Below, piece by piece: positions 1-13,070 of a stretch of DNA of 64,000 bases (position 1 is the stretch's first letter; each line of letters begins with the position of its first letter). Both the position numbers and the translations under genes were made by a program. This DNA comes from Botryotinia globosa (Eukaryota > Ascomycota > Leotiomycetes > Helotiales > Sclerotiniaceae): NCBI GenBank assembly GCA_014898425.1, contig RCSZ01000006.1, positions 2,046,001-2,110,000 on the forward strand, read 5' to 3'. The notes under the pieces are model-generated. The model saw nothing but the letters and a program-made list of their open reading frames with translations. It searched no databases and was not told the origin of the DNA.

Positions 1-1603
1 GATTTTGAACGAGAATAGAGTTGTACGACGACCGGAGAGTCTAGTGGATTAGATACTCTAGTTGGATAAGGCGACTGTATAGACTTAAGTCTTGACGGAT
101 GATTTTGACGTATAAGTAAGTATCTCTCTCGGGACTCGACAGGCAAATTCCACAGGGCTCTCTGGATGATAAGATTCTAGTTCTAGTACTCCCCCGCGTC
201 TCTACAAGGCATGTCCTTTGATGAATCAAACTCGAAGAGAATAGAAATGCAGAACCAATAAATAGAATGTCAAAAACTTCATTCCTCAAGATATGGTAGC
301 AATAAATCAATAAATATCAATGTACGTACAGTACTCGACAATACGTACCAAGTACAAACGAGTCGTGTCTGCTAGTGCAAGATCAACGGTTAAACCCACT
401 GGCGTGACTGAACTCAAAATGGATAAGTAGCAAGTACAGCACGCATACACGTGGACGGGTGGATAAGACTTGTTTTTGGATAAGGAATGGTGGAAGAGGT
501 GGGCTTCGGTGGGGTTTGGATATCAATGTCTCGGATCAAAGAGGTGGGAGAGGTGGGAGAGGTGATGGATCAGTGACTGACAGATGAAAGGAAAAGGAAT
601 GATCGAGTCAGACTCAAAGTAAAGTTGGCTTATTACCTGATACTGGCGAGTAATAATGAACTGATTGTCTAATATCTTCATATCTGAATTTTCCCTTGAC
701 TCTGTTTCATTGAGATTAGATAATCTACCTAGGTAATCATATGTTCCTATGCATAGGTAGGTAGGTAGGTAGATAGATAGATAGACAGATAAATAGACAG
801 ACAGACAGATAGATAGATAGTCAGCTTCTCCCATCATCTTCCGTACTCGTACCGTTCTTGTGTCTTATCATCCCTTCCTTTCAAGTTTCAACACAGTTGG
901 ATATGCATCATCGACCTAATCCGTCCGCCATCAGCCATCAGCCATCAGCCATCATCTATCAACTACCAAACCAGCCGCGATAAGCAAAAAAATCTCTCAA
1001 AATAGTATCCCACAATGGTGCAGCCGCAGTCATGCCAGCCAATCAATTCGGTATGAGAGCGTTTGAGACGAGAGGCTAGTTTATGAAGGGAATAGTCTTC
1101 AAGGCCCAAGATTTTTGCTGGATGAAAAGATCCGGAAAAATCATGTCCATTGCCACGACTTGCTGATCTAAGAAAACTTAAAAGAGGCAAGAAGACTTGG
1201 TAATGTTGTCATGATTGTCGTGATTGTCATATTGCATTGTTAGTTTTTGGTTTCATTTCAAGCGGCCCGAAATACCACTTCAGATTACCTCTCTCGTCTT
1301 AGCTGCTGAGTTGTGAGCTGACACGAACTCTTGATTGTCGTCCCTTACACGACCCTGAAATGTTAGATATCACGAAAAAGAAACAATCTTCATGTCGTCA
1401 GTATCACAGAATAGTCACATCACCAACTAGTCAGATATGGAAAGTAACATGATGAGTTTTTGAAAGTCGTAGAATCAATTCCTTAGGTACAATGATTAGG
1501 ATTTGTGTCTGCCACTGTATGTGACACCATGCTAATCCAGCCATTGCAAATGTACGCCTTTCTGATCATACCCCGAAATTCCCTTTGATATCAACAACTC
1601 GAT
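1..1603. other. intergenic, no supported gene
   Basis: I see no reading frame with family features or convincing splice structure here. The stretch carries a tetranucleotide microsatellite (755-820) and a short run of CATCAGC-type repeats near 931-957. The last few hundred bases are probably the 3' UTR of the uL16 gene that ends at 1604 on the minus strand. Confidence 0.6.
755..820. repeat. GGTA/GATA/GACA tetranucleotide microsatellite
   Basis: An imperfect tetranucleotide array runs GGTA, then GATA, then GACA, then GATA again. On the minus strand it produces a spurious frame rich in Tyr, Leu and Ser. No gene overlaps it. Confidence 0.9.
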
Positions 1604-2648
1604 TTATGCCTCAGTCTCGAAAGCAGCTGGGAAACGTCTCATGTTATCGGCCAACTTGCCGTGGTTGGACAAGAATTGAACATATGCACCATCGACCAAA
1701 ACCTTTCCACTTTGCTTCTTCTCCATATATTCCTCACGGCGGAGAGGAGTGAAACCCCAGTTCTTGGAAACAATGATCTTTTGGCGACCTGGGAACTTGT
1801 ATTGGGATCTGCGGAGGGCCTCGAGAGCGTTGGGGCGGACTAAACAGTTATTAGAGGGTTGTAGATGTGAAAGATCTTGAATGTGAACTTACAAGAGTCA
1901 CGAGTTCTGATGGACAAGATAATTTGACCAATGTTGACACGTGCGACAGTTCCGTTTGGCTTACCCCAAGCACCACGCATACCAGTTTGCAATCTATCGG
2001 CACCAGCACAAGACAACATCTTGTTGATACGGACGACGTGGTATGGGTGAGCACGGACACGGAGATGGAAAGATTCCTTTCCTGCGGACTTGACCATGTA
2101 CCTGTTAAATATATTGTTAGTATCCAACTCGATGATTCCACTTGATCTTCCCAATGTCCTCTATTCTCCATCTTTATTCCATCTCCACTTTGACCAAATT
2201 CCTTCGCTCGACGTCATTGATTCGGGTTGGACTCACTTGTTGGCGCAAATACGGGCGGCTTCCAAAGCCTCGGAACTCAATTGTTCATACTCGTTGGAGA
2301 CCAAGTGAATGCAGAGGGGGAACTCGTCGACGTTTGCCTTCTTACGACCGAGATCGAAGATACGAATCTTTGGGTCGGGAACACCACGGTTGAAACGGGA
2401 CTTTGGGTAAGGCTAGAAAATTAAAATTTGATCAGTATTGTCTCCTTCGATTTATTGTGATTCTGCGATCGTGAATTTCGCGCCATTCCGATACATTTGT
2501 GATCGTTGATGCGAGAAGGCGGTCGATCGAATGGTCGGAAATCCTTCAAATCCACCTCGCACAGTTCGATGATAATTTGTGGCGGAAAATGAGATTTACA
2601 CACCTTGTTCTTACAGTATCTGTAACATCTCGCTGGGCGACGGGCCAT
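1604..2648 (-). CDS. RPL10: 60S ribosomal protein uL16 (L10)
   Basis: Structural protein of the large cytosolic ribosomal subunit, near the peptidyl transferase centre. I read four exons: 2604-2648, 2237-2412, 1893-2101 and 1604-1839, joined by GT-AG introns, giving 221 residues, the usual length for the family. The start [15 protein letters not shown] is the universal N-terminus of eukaryotic L10. Later parts include [22 protein letters not shown] family sequence (seen here as [20 protein letters not shown]), [10 protein letters not shown] and a C-terminal FPGRQKI/NWGFT region. The first exon codes only 15 residues. A second ribosomal protein gene lies about 650 bp upstream on the same strand. 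No alternative identity is plausible. Confidence 0.97.
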
Positions 2649-3302
2649 CTTGAATGATTTCTAGAGGGTCTTTTGGTGTTGGTGTCGATGGGTTTGTTCA
2701 AGGGGATCGGGGGATTCAAAAGGGAACTTTCAAAGTTGGATTGATTGCTCAGCAAAGACGCGCTAGCGCGATTGTGGAAATATAAGCGAGAATTTCTTTA
2801 GGGCAAACTTGATAATTTGCCAAATGAGGTAACTGGAGTTCCGGAGATGGGAATAGTGGCAATGTTCTATTTGAAATCAAGTCGATTTCAAATGGAAAGT
2901 AAAGGTATCATCATGTCTCACCATAGAATTCCTTGGGCTTTATATATTATGAGCATTACCATTGATTGTTAGCATCAAGATTTTTAATACACGGTATCCG
3001 GCTTTCTAACAAGTCCGGTATTCGGGATACAATCCTTCAGAATCGATGAACCGGCGTGAGTCACTGTAAATATGAATCGGGTTACACGCATATCAACATA
3101 GACAATATAGGACCATCATTCAATAGATAAAGAGTAGAAAGAATTTCCTAGAATCGAGGTATATCATTTTGTGATGCTATAAAGCTATGCAGGATGTGCA
3201 TACTTATACATGTCTAAGATTAATCAATCATGACTGATCTTGTTCCTTCATCTAGAATTTCTTCCACCTCAACAACCAATACTAATGATTGATATTCCTA
3301 AT
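2649..3302. other. spacer between two ribosomal protein genes
   Basis: About 650 bp that should hold the promoter and 5' UTR of the uL16 gene and the 3' UTR of the eL30 gene, both on the minus strand. I could not assign individual promoter elements with confidence. Confidence 0.5.
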
Positions 3303-3844
3303 CTATGCAGCTTGGCTGGAGAGAATATCGGAATCACCAGCATCCAAAACAGCCATGGTGGAACATCTGAAGAGCTTACCGCAAGCAGTACCGAGCTCAA
3401 TCTATAAGAAATAAAATAGTAAGCAACTGAATACCCTCCAAAGTCTAGAGAGACTTTATCGCTGGGTAATGTCCTCCCAGACCTGATCTCAGGTCTGATC
3501 GATAGACGGATATTTTGACAAATGAAATGTATATGTACGTACGTTGTTACCGGAGAAGTGGTGAACTTGAGTCTTCGACAACATGGAGTAGTACTCGAGC
3601 TCAGACTTGCGGAGAGGAGGGGTGTTTCCGGCAATGATGACGAGCTTGGCCTTTCCAGATCGGAGTTGCTTGAGAGTAGACTTGTATCCGAGAGTGACTG
3701 TAAAAGACAATAATTAGTATTCTATTGAATTGTATTTCGATTGGAACCCGTTTTTTGCATACCCTTTCCGGACTTCATGACAAGAGCCAAACGACTGTTG
3801 ATGGAGTCGGCGGTCTTCTTAGCCTTCTTAGTTGTTGGTGCCAT
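3303..3844 (-). CDS. RPL30: 60S ribosomal protein eL30
   Basis: Small structural protein of the large ribosomal subunit that binds rRNA kink-turns. Three exons (3763-3844, 3543-3697, 3303-3401) join in frame to 111 residues, close to the usual eukaryotic length. Diagnostic stretches are [20 protein letters not shown] near the N-terminus, [20 protein letters not shown] in the middle and [20 protein letters not shown] near the C-terminus. The start codon follows a lysine-rich [10 protein letters not shown] leader typical of fungal orthologues. In some species this protein autoregulates its own splicing, but I see no sequence proof of that here. Confidence 0.97.
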
Positions 3845-4370
3845 CTCTGCGGTTTTGAAATTGGATAATGCGCTCCGGCTGTATTGGATTCGAAAGTTTG
3901 GTGTTGTCGTTGAGGTTGTAGAGCAAAATTCGAAGAGTTCGAAAAGTTCGAAAAGTTCTGAATATTTTCAAAGTGTGGGACGCTAAGGGTACTTGCGCTA
4001 GGTTATAAATGGACTAGATGGGCGGGAAACAAAGTGTGACCTTGATGAGCGGTACGATCACCTGACTTGGATAGAGTAGGCGCGGTAGGGTAGGTATCCA
4101 TTTTACATGACACAGGAGAAAGTTCTTGCGACTGGACTTTTGCAGCTATAGAGAGGTCAAATACAAAGATGGCCCTGCATTGTTTCGTAGATATGATTTA
4201 CTCACATACATACTGGACAGCGAGAAGTCATAATCCCAGATTTCCGGATTCTCCATATTCGAGTTCATGTCAACATCAACAACATCAACATCGTCAACAA
4301 CATTTATTATTACCTCGGCTCGAGCCAGGTCATTCACATATGAGGATAACCCTTGATCAACGATGCTACA

Positions 4371-4411
4371 TCACCATCACCATCACCATCAATATCAATA
4401 TCAATATCAAC
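4371..4411. repeat. ATCACC/ATCAAT short tandem repeat
   Basis: Six-base units (ATCACC, then ATCAAT) are repeated back to back. The spurious frame through them reads alternating Ile, Thr and Asn. Confidence 0.8.
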
Positions 4412-5050
4412 AATGAAATTTTCATGAAAATTCACAGGTAGGTAGTCATTCGAGTGCACTCTCTACGTATACTCTGTATGTGAGAGCGTTTGTTGGAGAG
4501 AAGTTCCTAGCAACTGAATCAATACTAACTAGTACGAAGTACTAGGTAGGCATCATTTCCTTAAGAATATGAAAACGGTGAAAGAGCGGAGATTTAAGAT
4601 CATGCAGCGATGAAAACGCATGGTCCATTGTGCGGGTTTGTATGGATAACAACTTATAACAAGAGATGGAAATTTGAGAACAGCCAGTGATTTGCTAGTC
4701 ATGGAGAAATCCAGACCGTATCCAGGGACAGTAATGAATATCGAAGCCAGACTTTTATAGATTAATAAATCAGATAGATATAGGAGTCAAGGCGAGGAAT
4801 TACCTAGGGATGGGTATCGTATCATTGCCTTGTACTTTGAAAACAACTACAATGCAAATGATAATAAGAATAGTAAGAGTAATAGTATAAGAGTAATAGT
4901 AATAGTAATGACAATGATTATAATCATCACAATGACCTCCAAGTCATTCATCCTCCATAACAAGGGGTTTGGACACGTATAGAAAAGAACAATCCATCAT
5001 CCTTGAAATCATATCATACAAGCAGCATACAAGCATACAAGCATACAAGC

Positions 5051-5277
5051 ATATATACATATACTGTATATATATACATATATATATACATATATACATA
5101 CATATATACATACATATATACATACATATATACATACATATATACATACATATATACATACATATATACATACGTACTACATACTACATACTACATACAT
5201 ACTACATACATACTACATATATACATATATACATACTACATATATACATATATACATACTACATACTACATACATAC
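5051..5277. repeat. long ATACAT-type microsatellite/minisatellite
   Basis: About 225 bp of nearly pure A/T/C repeats. The core (about 5090-5170) is a regular 12-base unit of the form CATACATATATA, followed by ACTACATAC-type variants. It lies roughly 0.85 kb upstream of the start codon at 6113, in the promoter or leader of the coiled-coil gene. Confidence 0.92.
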
Positions 5278-6112
5278 TTCAATACACCCTTCACCCACTT
5301 TCACCTCCAGCTGAGCGACCAACGAGCCTACATCGTACCCTTCCCTTCCCTTCCCTTCCTTCATTTGTATGTATCTCCTGATCAGAAAATCAATGCAAGC
5401 CCATGGTGCACGTCGTTCCTTTCTGTCCAACGATCCCCTCCCGTTACCCAGTATTTTTTGTTCTCAAGCGCATCAACCGTTCACACATGTACATTAGACA
5501 TTATTAGAGCGGTTACCACATGCGGTATATGTTGAACACGATACATAACGAAATCTTATCGCACCGCATCTTACCTTGCCTCGCCATACCATACCGCATT
5601 CTTCCTATATGTAAATTCACCTGAATCACAAGTCAAACATCTACTTGATCGCAAATCTTAAATTTCACCTCATATACTGTCGTTTCATTCACGCTTCTTT
5701 GCGAACGGCCACGATAGCAATCAACAAAGCCTCCATACAAGCCTTCATACAAAGCCTCCCGGGGCCACACCTGTTCATAGATTGAACGGAAGCGGCATAT
5801 GAGCCACCCTTGGATCTGACCCAACAACCATACCGACCATACAACCATCCATAACCATACAATCACATCAACCACAACAACCACAGCAACCACAACCTAG
5901 TCCTACGATACAAATTAATTCAGACACTTAACATTCATGCAACACAACAAATAACCCTCAATCCTTAAGATTATTGAATATTTCACTGCTATCTTGCTAT
6001 ACATTCTCTCCCTTACCCGTTAACGAGCATACGTTTCAAATCAATCATTTATTACGAAATCACTGTTTCGCTATTTGCTTAATACCCTCATCCAGGATAC
6101 ACCACAATCACA

Positions 6113-8092
6113 ATGTCAACAGCTACCAAGAAACCTCCAGTATCTTTAGGAGCTGGTCGCAGAACGTCATCAGATACTTCAAGTACCGGTATTCCAAGTA
6201 GATCTGCAACACGTTCACCAACTAAAGACTCTTCACCTACCACTACAAACGGAACACACGTACGAAGTCGTTCAATACGCAGTGGTACCCCATTATCCGC
6301 ACGAGCTGCCATGCAACGACCGGGCGCTGGTGCATCCAATCTGAGTTCGAACAGTGTACCATCTGTTGCGGACGATGACGCAAGGGCTGAGAATATCGCT
6401 CTTTTGGATGATTTGAAGGAGAGACTTCGTAAAACAGAAACGATATCGGAGCAGTTCCAGAAGCAAGCTCAAGTTCTCCAGTCAAGATTAGATGAAGCCC
6501 TACAGGATCAAGGAAAGTTGGAGGATCGTCTACATGAGAATGAAGAGAAACTAGAAACTTTACAAAATGAAAAGAGAGATGCTCTTCGACAGAAGAGGGA
6601 GATGGAATCAATCTATGAAGCCGAGAGAAGTTCCATGACAAAGGAGAGGGAAGAAATGGCAAATCGAGAGGAGGAAATGCAGACAATCATTCAGCGATTA
6701 AAGGATTCTCTATCGCAAAGATCATCGTCAGATGAAGAATCACGATTGTCTAGACGTTGTAAGTTGCCTGCCATTTTATTGGACAATCCATCAAGCTAAC
6801 ATTATGAAGCAAACAACTCCTCCCCAAATGTCGAAAATGGACAATTCGCTCCTCCATCTGGTTTAAATCGCAGCGATTCTCGCAACAATTCCAAATTACT
6901 TCTTCAAAAAGACAGACTTATTGAATCCTTACGGTTAGAATTGGCAGAAGCTCAAATCAAATTGGTAGAATCCGAGAATATGGGAGGTGGAAGAATGCAA
7001 GAGGTCGAAAAATTACTCTTGGAAGCACGCATGACAAATGCAAGATTGATGGAAGATAATGAGAGTTTCCAATTACTTTTACAAGAAAAGACGTTGAACG
7101 GCGACTTCTCAAAGGATCATTTTGAATACATGGGTTCATCTTCCAACGCCGATGCGCTGAATGCTTTGGAGGGACGATCACCAGGAGCTTCTCTCGCAGA
7201 TGAGCTTTCCGAACTTAACGACAACGAAGGCGAAAATGATCAACACCGTCGCCTTGAAGCCGAATTGAAATCTGCCAAGGATCAGAATAAAGCTTTAACA
7301 TTATACATCAACAAAATTATTGAACGACTACTGCAACATCAAGATTTCGAAGCAATTCTTGATTCGGATTTCAAATCTGGAGATGCTAAGGGTCCTGGTC
7401 CTGTTAATAAGGATAAAGATCTTCCACCACCTCCACCAAAAGAACAGGCTAGTGGCGCATCTATTCTTCAACGTGCGAAGACTGTAGCTATGGGAAGTCG
7501 CAAACCAAGACCTCAATCTGTTATGCCAATGAGCCATGGAACTCTCAATCACGATCCCGAAACAGCACCTAGTATACCATTCGGAGTTGGCCGTTCATCG
7601 AGCGTTCGACAAGGAGTTCGTCCTAAATCAGAACAATATACCGGCGGTGGAGCATCAATTGTTAATCAAATGTATAGAGGCGGCCAAACCTCACCACCCC
7701 TCCATGGACCCCAAACTCCTCGACATTCGCAAACCTTTTTCGGGAATGGTCCCATGGCCGGTAAACCCACTTCTCGCCATCCTTCCTTAGGTCAAGTACC
7801 CACAGCGGGTAATTTCCCGGGTCTCAAGAGCGAAACTAGTAGTATAAGCGGAGATAGCGGTGAGGTCAGTACACCGCCCAGTACCAATAGCCCTCCACGC
7901 AAAGAGGCGAGAAAGTTTGCGGGTAATAAACCAAAGCCATTACAATTGGTTCAGGATAAAGAAGAAGAGGAAAAAACGAAAGCTAAGAGAGCTAGTTGGA
8001 TGGGATGGGCTTTTGGTGGCGCAGGAGCTCAAAAGAAAGAGGATGGTGTTACATCGGCAGGGGTCCTTGGTGAAGATCCAATTATTGAATAA
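6113..8092 (+). CDS. coiled-coil protein, 'M protein repeat'-like
   Basis: Two exons (6113-6758, 6810-8092; 51-nt intron, GTAAGT...GAAG) give 642 residues. The first 90 residues are Ser/Thr/Arg-rich and disordered. Residues about 95-215 form a long Glu/Lys/Gln heptad region with runs such as LLDDLKERLRKTETISEQF. A second coiled-coil region follows about residues 240-340. The rest is low complexity (PPPPPK, many Ser/Pro) and ends with a basic patch before RASWMGWAFGG. From memory it resembles Aspergillus proteins annotated 'M protein repeat protein', whose function is unknown to me. A cytoskeletal or polarity scaffold role would be a guess from the coiled coil alone. The intron is required because a stop follows at 6797. 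Confidence 0.85.
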
Positions 8093-8346
8093 TTGCGCAA
8101 TTGGCTGGGACACTACGATCTGGTTGAATATTTGAGAGAAATGAATTTGATATGGAGTCTTATTGAATTGGGATAATAATTCTTGGGGAGAGATATTGGC
8201 TGGGAATTTGTGTGGAATAATGTTGTTGAGATATATGATTGATGTGTTTGGTGTAGATTTGGAGAAATAGGTGGTGGATATACTTCTTTTCTCTTCACTT
8301 TTTTTTTCTCCTATACTTCTTCACTTTGGTAGGGTTGGTGTGGGAA

Positions 8347-8366
8347 GGGGGGGGGGGGGGGGGGGG
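8347..8366 (+). repeat. uninterrupted G20 tract
   Basis: Twenty consecutive G residues lie about 255 bp downstream of the coiled-coil gene's stop, probably in or just beyond its 3' UTR. The tract could form a G-quadruplex. It is also a likely site of sequencing or replication slippage. Confidence 0.85.
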
Positions 8367-8718
8367 CAGGATATTCTTCCCTCAGTTCGTAGTCTATTTT
8401 TACATGGACGTTTATTAGTCTAGATAGACCAGTCTCTTCTCTACATTTTGGGGAGCTTGTTAAGAGCTCGCTGGCGAGAATGATGATGGATGGATACTTT
8501 GCATACGTGCTTGCGTGCGTGCATGAATGGATGGATATATATGAAAATGAGAATGAATGGATGACTATAAAATGAAATTCTATCAGATGATGATTTCTGA
8601 GATGGAGTTTTTGATGAGTGAGTGAGTGATTGAGTGATTGGAGTGAAGTAGAAGTAAAAATCCATTTTCTAGATTCCGAACATGAGGGTGATTGTGAGTT
8701 TACTCGTGTGTGTATATA

Positions 8719-9193
8719 CAGTAATCGTACACTTCTATTTGGTCGATCTCAAAAATATATTCAAATATATCATTTTATTACTTTTTAGAAATCAGATTAT
8801 TATTCTTTTGAATAGTTTTTTTTTAGAATAAATTCAATAATTTAATTATTTATATATAAATGATATTTATAATAAGATTTTTCCTTTTTTTAAAGAATTA
8901 ATAGATATAATATATATTTTTAAAAAAAATTTATTAAAAAGTTCTTAAGAATTCGCTTATTTTAGCTATAATTTCTAATATATTAGAATTTTAAAATATT
9001 AAATAAATATTTTATAATATATAAAATTTCAAAAAATAAAATAAATAGTTTTTATCAAAAAAAATATAAAATAAAATAAAATGATATAATTATTTCAAAA
9101 ATAAATATACAATTTTCTTTAAAACTAAATATATTGAAATAATAAGTTTTGATGCAAAATGACTATCGACCAAATAGAAGTGCCCTAGTACTG
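8719..9193 (+). mobile_element. 475-bp TIR element, copy 1 (MITE-like, TA target site)
   Basis: Both ends carry the inverted repeat CACTTCTATTTGGTCGA, preceded at each tip by CAGTA plus six variable bases, so the terminal repeat is about 28 bp. The element is flanked by TA on both sides (8717-8718 and 9194-9195). TA duplication with a CAG tip matches the Tc1/mariner-pogo/Fot1 group. The interior is very AT-rich and holds no open reading frame, so the copy is non-autonomous. A second copy of the same 475-bp length lies at 16424-16898 in the opposite orientation. The family assignment is inferred from ends and target site only. Confidence 0.88.
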
Positions 9194-11361
9194 TAGGTGT
9201 GTAATGTTATATGAGTGCTTGGAATGAATAAATGGATATTGACACGTTCACCCAGGCAAGTTCATGTATTATATAGCATAGAATATGATTTGGGAGAGTG
9301 GGAAAGACGATTATATAGATAGATGGTAGGGTGGTGTGGGGATTGTGGAGAGTTGGAGGTGAGAGGTTGTGAGAGGTTGTGAGAGCTAGATTATGAGGAT
9401 GATCCATATTAATATGTGGGTTGTATGTGTGTACGAGTATATACAGCTACGAGTATATAAAGCTTGAGAACTGTTGTAGGGTTTCGATCTTCAAAGGTTC
9501 TCCGTACTTATTATATAACGTGGGAAATATGCGTCTGGTATGATGTGGATGATGGTGGCATACTGTTGAAATTTAAGGGGGTGATTTTTGGGCGTTCTGG
9601 ATCTGGAGTTATGGGGGTGGGTTGTGATGAGTGTGTATTCTCATTGTCTGTCTGGTATCTATTTTGACATTGTTGTCATTGATACAAACATGATTGCCAT
9701 TTTATCATTTATGATTCTGGCAGTATTCGATGAATAGAAAAGCTATGTTGAATTCAAGCATTGGCGGGAACTTACACACAGTAAAGTAATTTATAATACA
9801 TTCCTTCTGTTTTTGCGAACAGAATATTCAGAACACCTTGCGATGCGATGCGTATAGCTCCTAGGTATGTAACGTGTTTGGCATCTCAATAATGGAAAGT
9901 TCTTTCTGTTTATAGGTAAGAAATAGAAAGCTTCTCTGGCGGCGAGGTTAGGAAGAGGTATGAAAGAGGTGTGAAAGAGGATCCACTCGTTATACCATTT
10001 CTATATATTCTCTATGGTTCGGTGGAGTCGCTATACCTTCCTCCATGCGTTATTGATCTCTCTTTAGAGTGGATATGATGTCATGATGAATTCACTCCTA
10101 GATATACTAGAGGAAGGGGGATAATTTCGTTTGTTGGTATAAATAGCGTAAGGTTTGGTGTTTTTGTGATCTTTAAAGTATAATTATTTGAACGAGTGTT
10201 TGAGTAAATAAGAGTTGGTAGATGGACTGCGCTATGGTGTTTTACTTGCTTGGATTTTGATGGTAGTTTATTATGAAGCGGAAGATTTGTACTGTCAATT
10301 TCTCCTTTCTGTTGGCTTGAAGATGGGATGTTCGTCATCACCCGCAAGACACTACTCTCGGTGGATGGTTTGATGTGTAGATTATAAGGTAGGATATATA
10401 AAGTAAGGAATTGTTTACTTTCGAGGCGGCTCTGAGGGTGGATTTGAGGTGAAATCGTATGCTTCTGTGGTTTAGGATGTTGATATTCCTACCACGGTCC
10501 ACGATGCTTGTAGTTCGCTGTACGATAGTTCAGAACTGTCAAGGAAGGCTTCTTATATCACAAGGAGGGCTAGTTTTTGGGACCGAGAAAGAGGAGAGTG
10601 GAGCGGAATGGGAAGGGCGCATTCACATACACATAGCGGGGTTGAGATAAAGAATGAAGCTACGGTAGAGAGTATTATTAATTCACCCCTTTCTTCTCTC
10701 TCCTTTCTTCTAGAGTCTGATAACTACTAGTGGTCGAGTGGTATGAATATGATGTTCCACAAGTTGCGTTATATATTACACTCATCTCTCTTCTTTCGAA
10801 ATCTCTGAGGACAAGTGAAAAAGAGATCCTACGATTACAGGAGATGATTTCTTGATGCGAGTACCGGAATGCGGAGAATGTTCTCACTCTTGACTTAGGA
10901 TTGTCTGCAGACACGGGAAATACGGATAGAGAAAGAGGAGAACGGGAGGGAAATATGGTATACATTTGTTGTTCTTTTACAGGACTGCCGTTGGGATCGA
11001 GATGGTATAGGGATTAATGCTGTAGTCGATCAAGTATAATTCCTTATCGAGTCTGAAATTCGGACTGGAGGTAGCATTGGATTATTATATTGTCCAGAAT
11101 TGATTGAGAGATTACAATGTAATCAATCATACAGTTCCATGAATATCAGTTCGTTGCCTACAACCTGCTATTCGTATCACTTTAATCTCCAGCAGCTTTC
11201 AACGTATAAGTAAAGCTAGTCATAGACCTAATTAATCTCGATATTTGGGAAATGATGGATGGAAATGCAGTTGCTATCCATGGATAGTCGCTAGTGTAGT
11301 ATATTGGACTTCATACGGTGTTCTCAATCCAAAAAGTGTTTTGAATCTTGAATTCACTATA

Positions 11362-11391
11362 AGATTTAAAAGATTTAAAAGATTTAAAAGA
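11362..11391. repeat. three tandem 10-bp units (AGATTTAAAA)
   Basis: Three perfect head-to-tail copies of AGATTTAAAA in AT-rich spacer. No function can be read from it. Confidence 0.85.
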
Positions 11392-13030
11392 ATGAATAAT
11401 AAATAACTAATATAAAATTCAAAAATTATTTTGGGTTAAAAAATCTATATAAAGTTATAGTAGTATGACTATCAGTCGATGGTAGGAGGGTAACAAGACT
11501 AAATCCCTTTTTGAACGAGAGAAGATTTGCGAGTAACAAGATGAGTCAAGAAGAGTATTCTTTGCAATCATGTAATTTCATTATCGAATAAGTGATGGTA
11601 CTATCAATTGCTGTCGTTTCTCGGTTCTAAGCATATATGAACTGTTGACCTGCTTCTTATGGATTATATTCTCCCTACGAATCTAGTGATGTATACCTTC
11701 CATATCGTGTCTCTCAATCTGCCAATCTCTTATTGCCTCCACCAGGATCCACTCCTGAAATGAGTATGGATGTTCTGTTTTGAAAACCACTAGCGATTAA
11801 TTTTCGGGAGTGGTGTTATATAGAGATTTATTTTAAATTTTCCGCTATCGGGTAATTTTGAGAGATAAATAATAGGCGATCGGGAAAAGAAATTCACTCT
11901 ACTACTAAGCTTTGAAAGTCACTATATCGAAGACGAGAGACAAGAATGTGATCGGTGATTCACATGCCTAATATATACTTTTGAGAACTATGTGAATCAC
12001 AGTGGCGAATCAAAATTTATATTACGGAAGGTAGGGTAGCCGCTTGCACTCATCTATTTAAGTCATCAACATTCCAATTTTGCAGAAAAGTAAATCAGCA
12101 ACAGGTATGAAGAAAAGGAACGTCAGTAGTATTCTTGATCCCCATAATTGACGTATTAATTCGGATCAGCAGTCTGTATTTCCTCATCTAGCATTTTTTG
12201 GTTCTTGTTATTGCTGTCGCTAAATATCCACTATGCATCCCATCTCTCCACCCCGAAAAAGACTTTGTTGTTACTGTCATGCATTCAATATTTGCATCTA
12301 AAGTTATATGTTGATTTACTGCGGAGTTCCTGGCCTCCTGTTTCACTTTGAAGAGGGTTACATTCTAATCAACAACGCTGCTCTCTTTAAAGACATTAAA
12401 TCCAGAAACTCATTTGGAGTCTAAAGACTTTATAGGTAGTCAGTGGGAGTTCATTTTCTTTAATGCATAGCTTAGTAGCGCATGTAACCTAGGAGTATGG
12501 AGAGAAGGGCGAAATTGCCGTAGAAAGACGAAACAAAGCGCGAAAGGAGAGGATGGATTGTGATTCACACATCTACTCTTCAACGCCCAGAAAGGAAAAC
12601 GTTGTTGGATGCGTGTCAAGTAACTCATAAAACTAACAAAGTCGGAAAAGCACGGGGCGCGTATACTGTTTCAATTATCTCTCCCTCGAAATACCATGTT
12701 CAATCGTCGTTGATCTACGCTTATTGTTGAGGCAGATCCAATTTGCCGATAGTCTGCACCGATCTCAAAATTGAGGAGTTGTTCCAAGCTTTCTTGTGAT
12801 TGGCTCTCCAAATATCTCTCCTATACTTCAAGAACCTTCACGTTGATAGGTAAAGCGGAGCAAAAGATGAGGAGTAGGCAAAACTAAATATACACCAGAC
12901 GGCAACTAGTGTCATGGATAAAATTCACCCCGCACTTCCTCGCCTGGTAGACTACCAGTCCTTCGTTTCTCTCCAACTTGGAAATTTAATCAAAAGTAAT
13001 GATTGAAGTCTCTTTTAGAAATTCAGAGGG

Positions 13031-13047
13031 AAAAAATGCAAAAAAAA
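13031..13047 (-). terminator. RNA polymerase III terminator of tRNA-Lys
   Basis: On the minus strand, runs of T8 and T6 follow 23 bases or more after the tRNA 3' end. T runs of this length are the standard pol III stop signal. Confidence 0.6.
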
Positions 13048-13070
13048 TCAAGCTTTGATGATGGGAATTG

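Larger units (their letters stand above)
3845..6112. other. divergent intergenic region with microsatellites
   Basis: This 2.3-kb region separates the minus-strand eL30 gene from the plus-strand coiled-coil gene and must contain both promoters. It holds simple repeats (4371-4411 and 5051-5277) and pyrimidine-rich stretches just upstream of 6113 that look like a fungal 5' leader. I see no supported gene in it. Confidence 0.6.
9196..13070. other. gene-poor spacer
   Basis: About 3.9 kb without a gene I can support. Several short open frames occur (for example 10081-10347 and 10678-10965 on the minus strand), but none shows a recognisable family, biased composition or paired splice sites. A three-unit 10-bp repeat lies at 11362-11391. 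Confidence 0.55.

Noticed and set aside
4944..5535. Long open frames of Tyr/Ile/His/Thr repeats on both strands
   Set aside because: They are translations of the ATACAT microsatellite, which lacks stops in several frames. No non-repeat coding sequence supports them.
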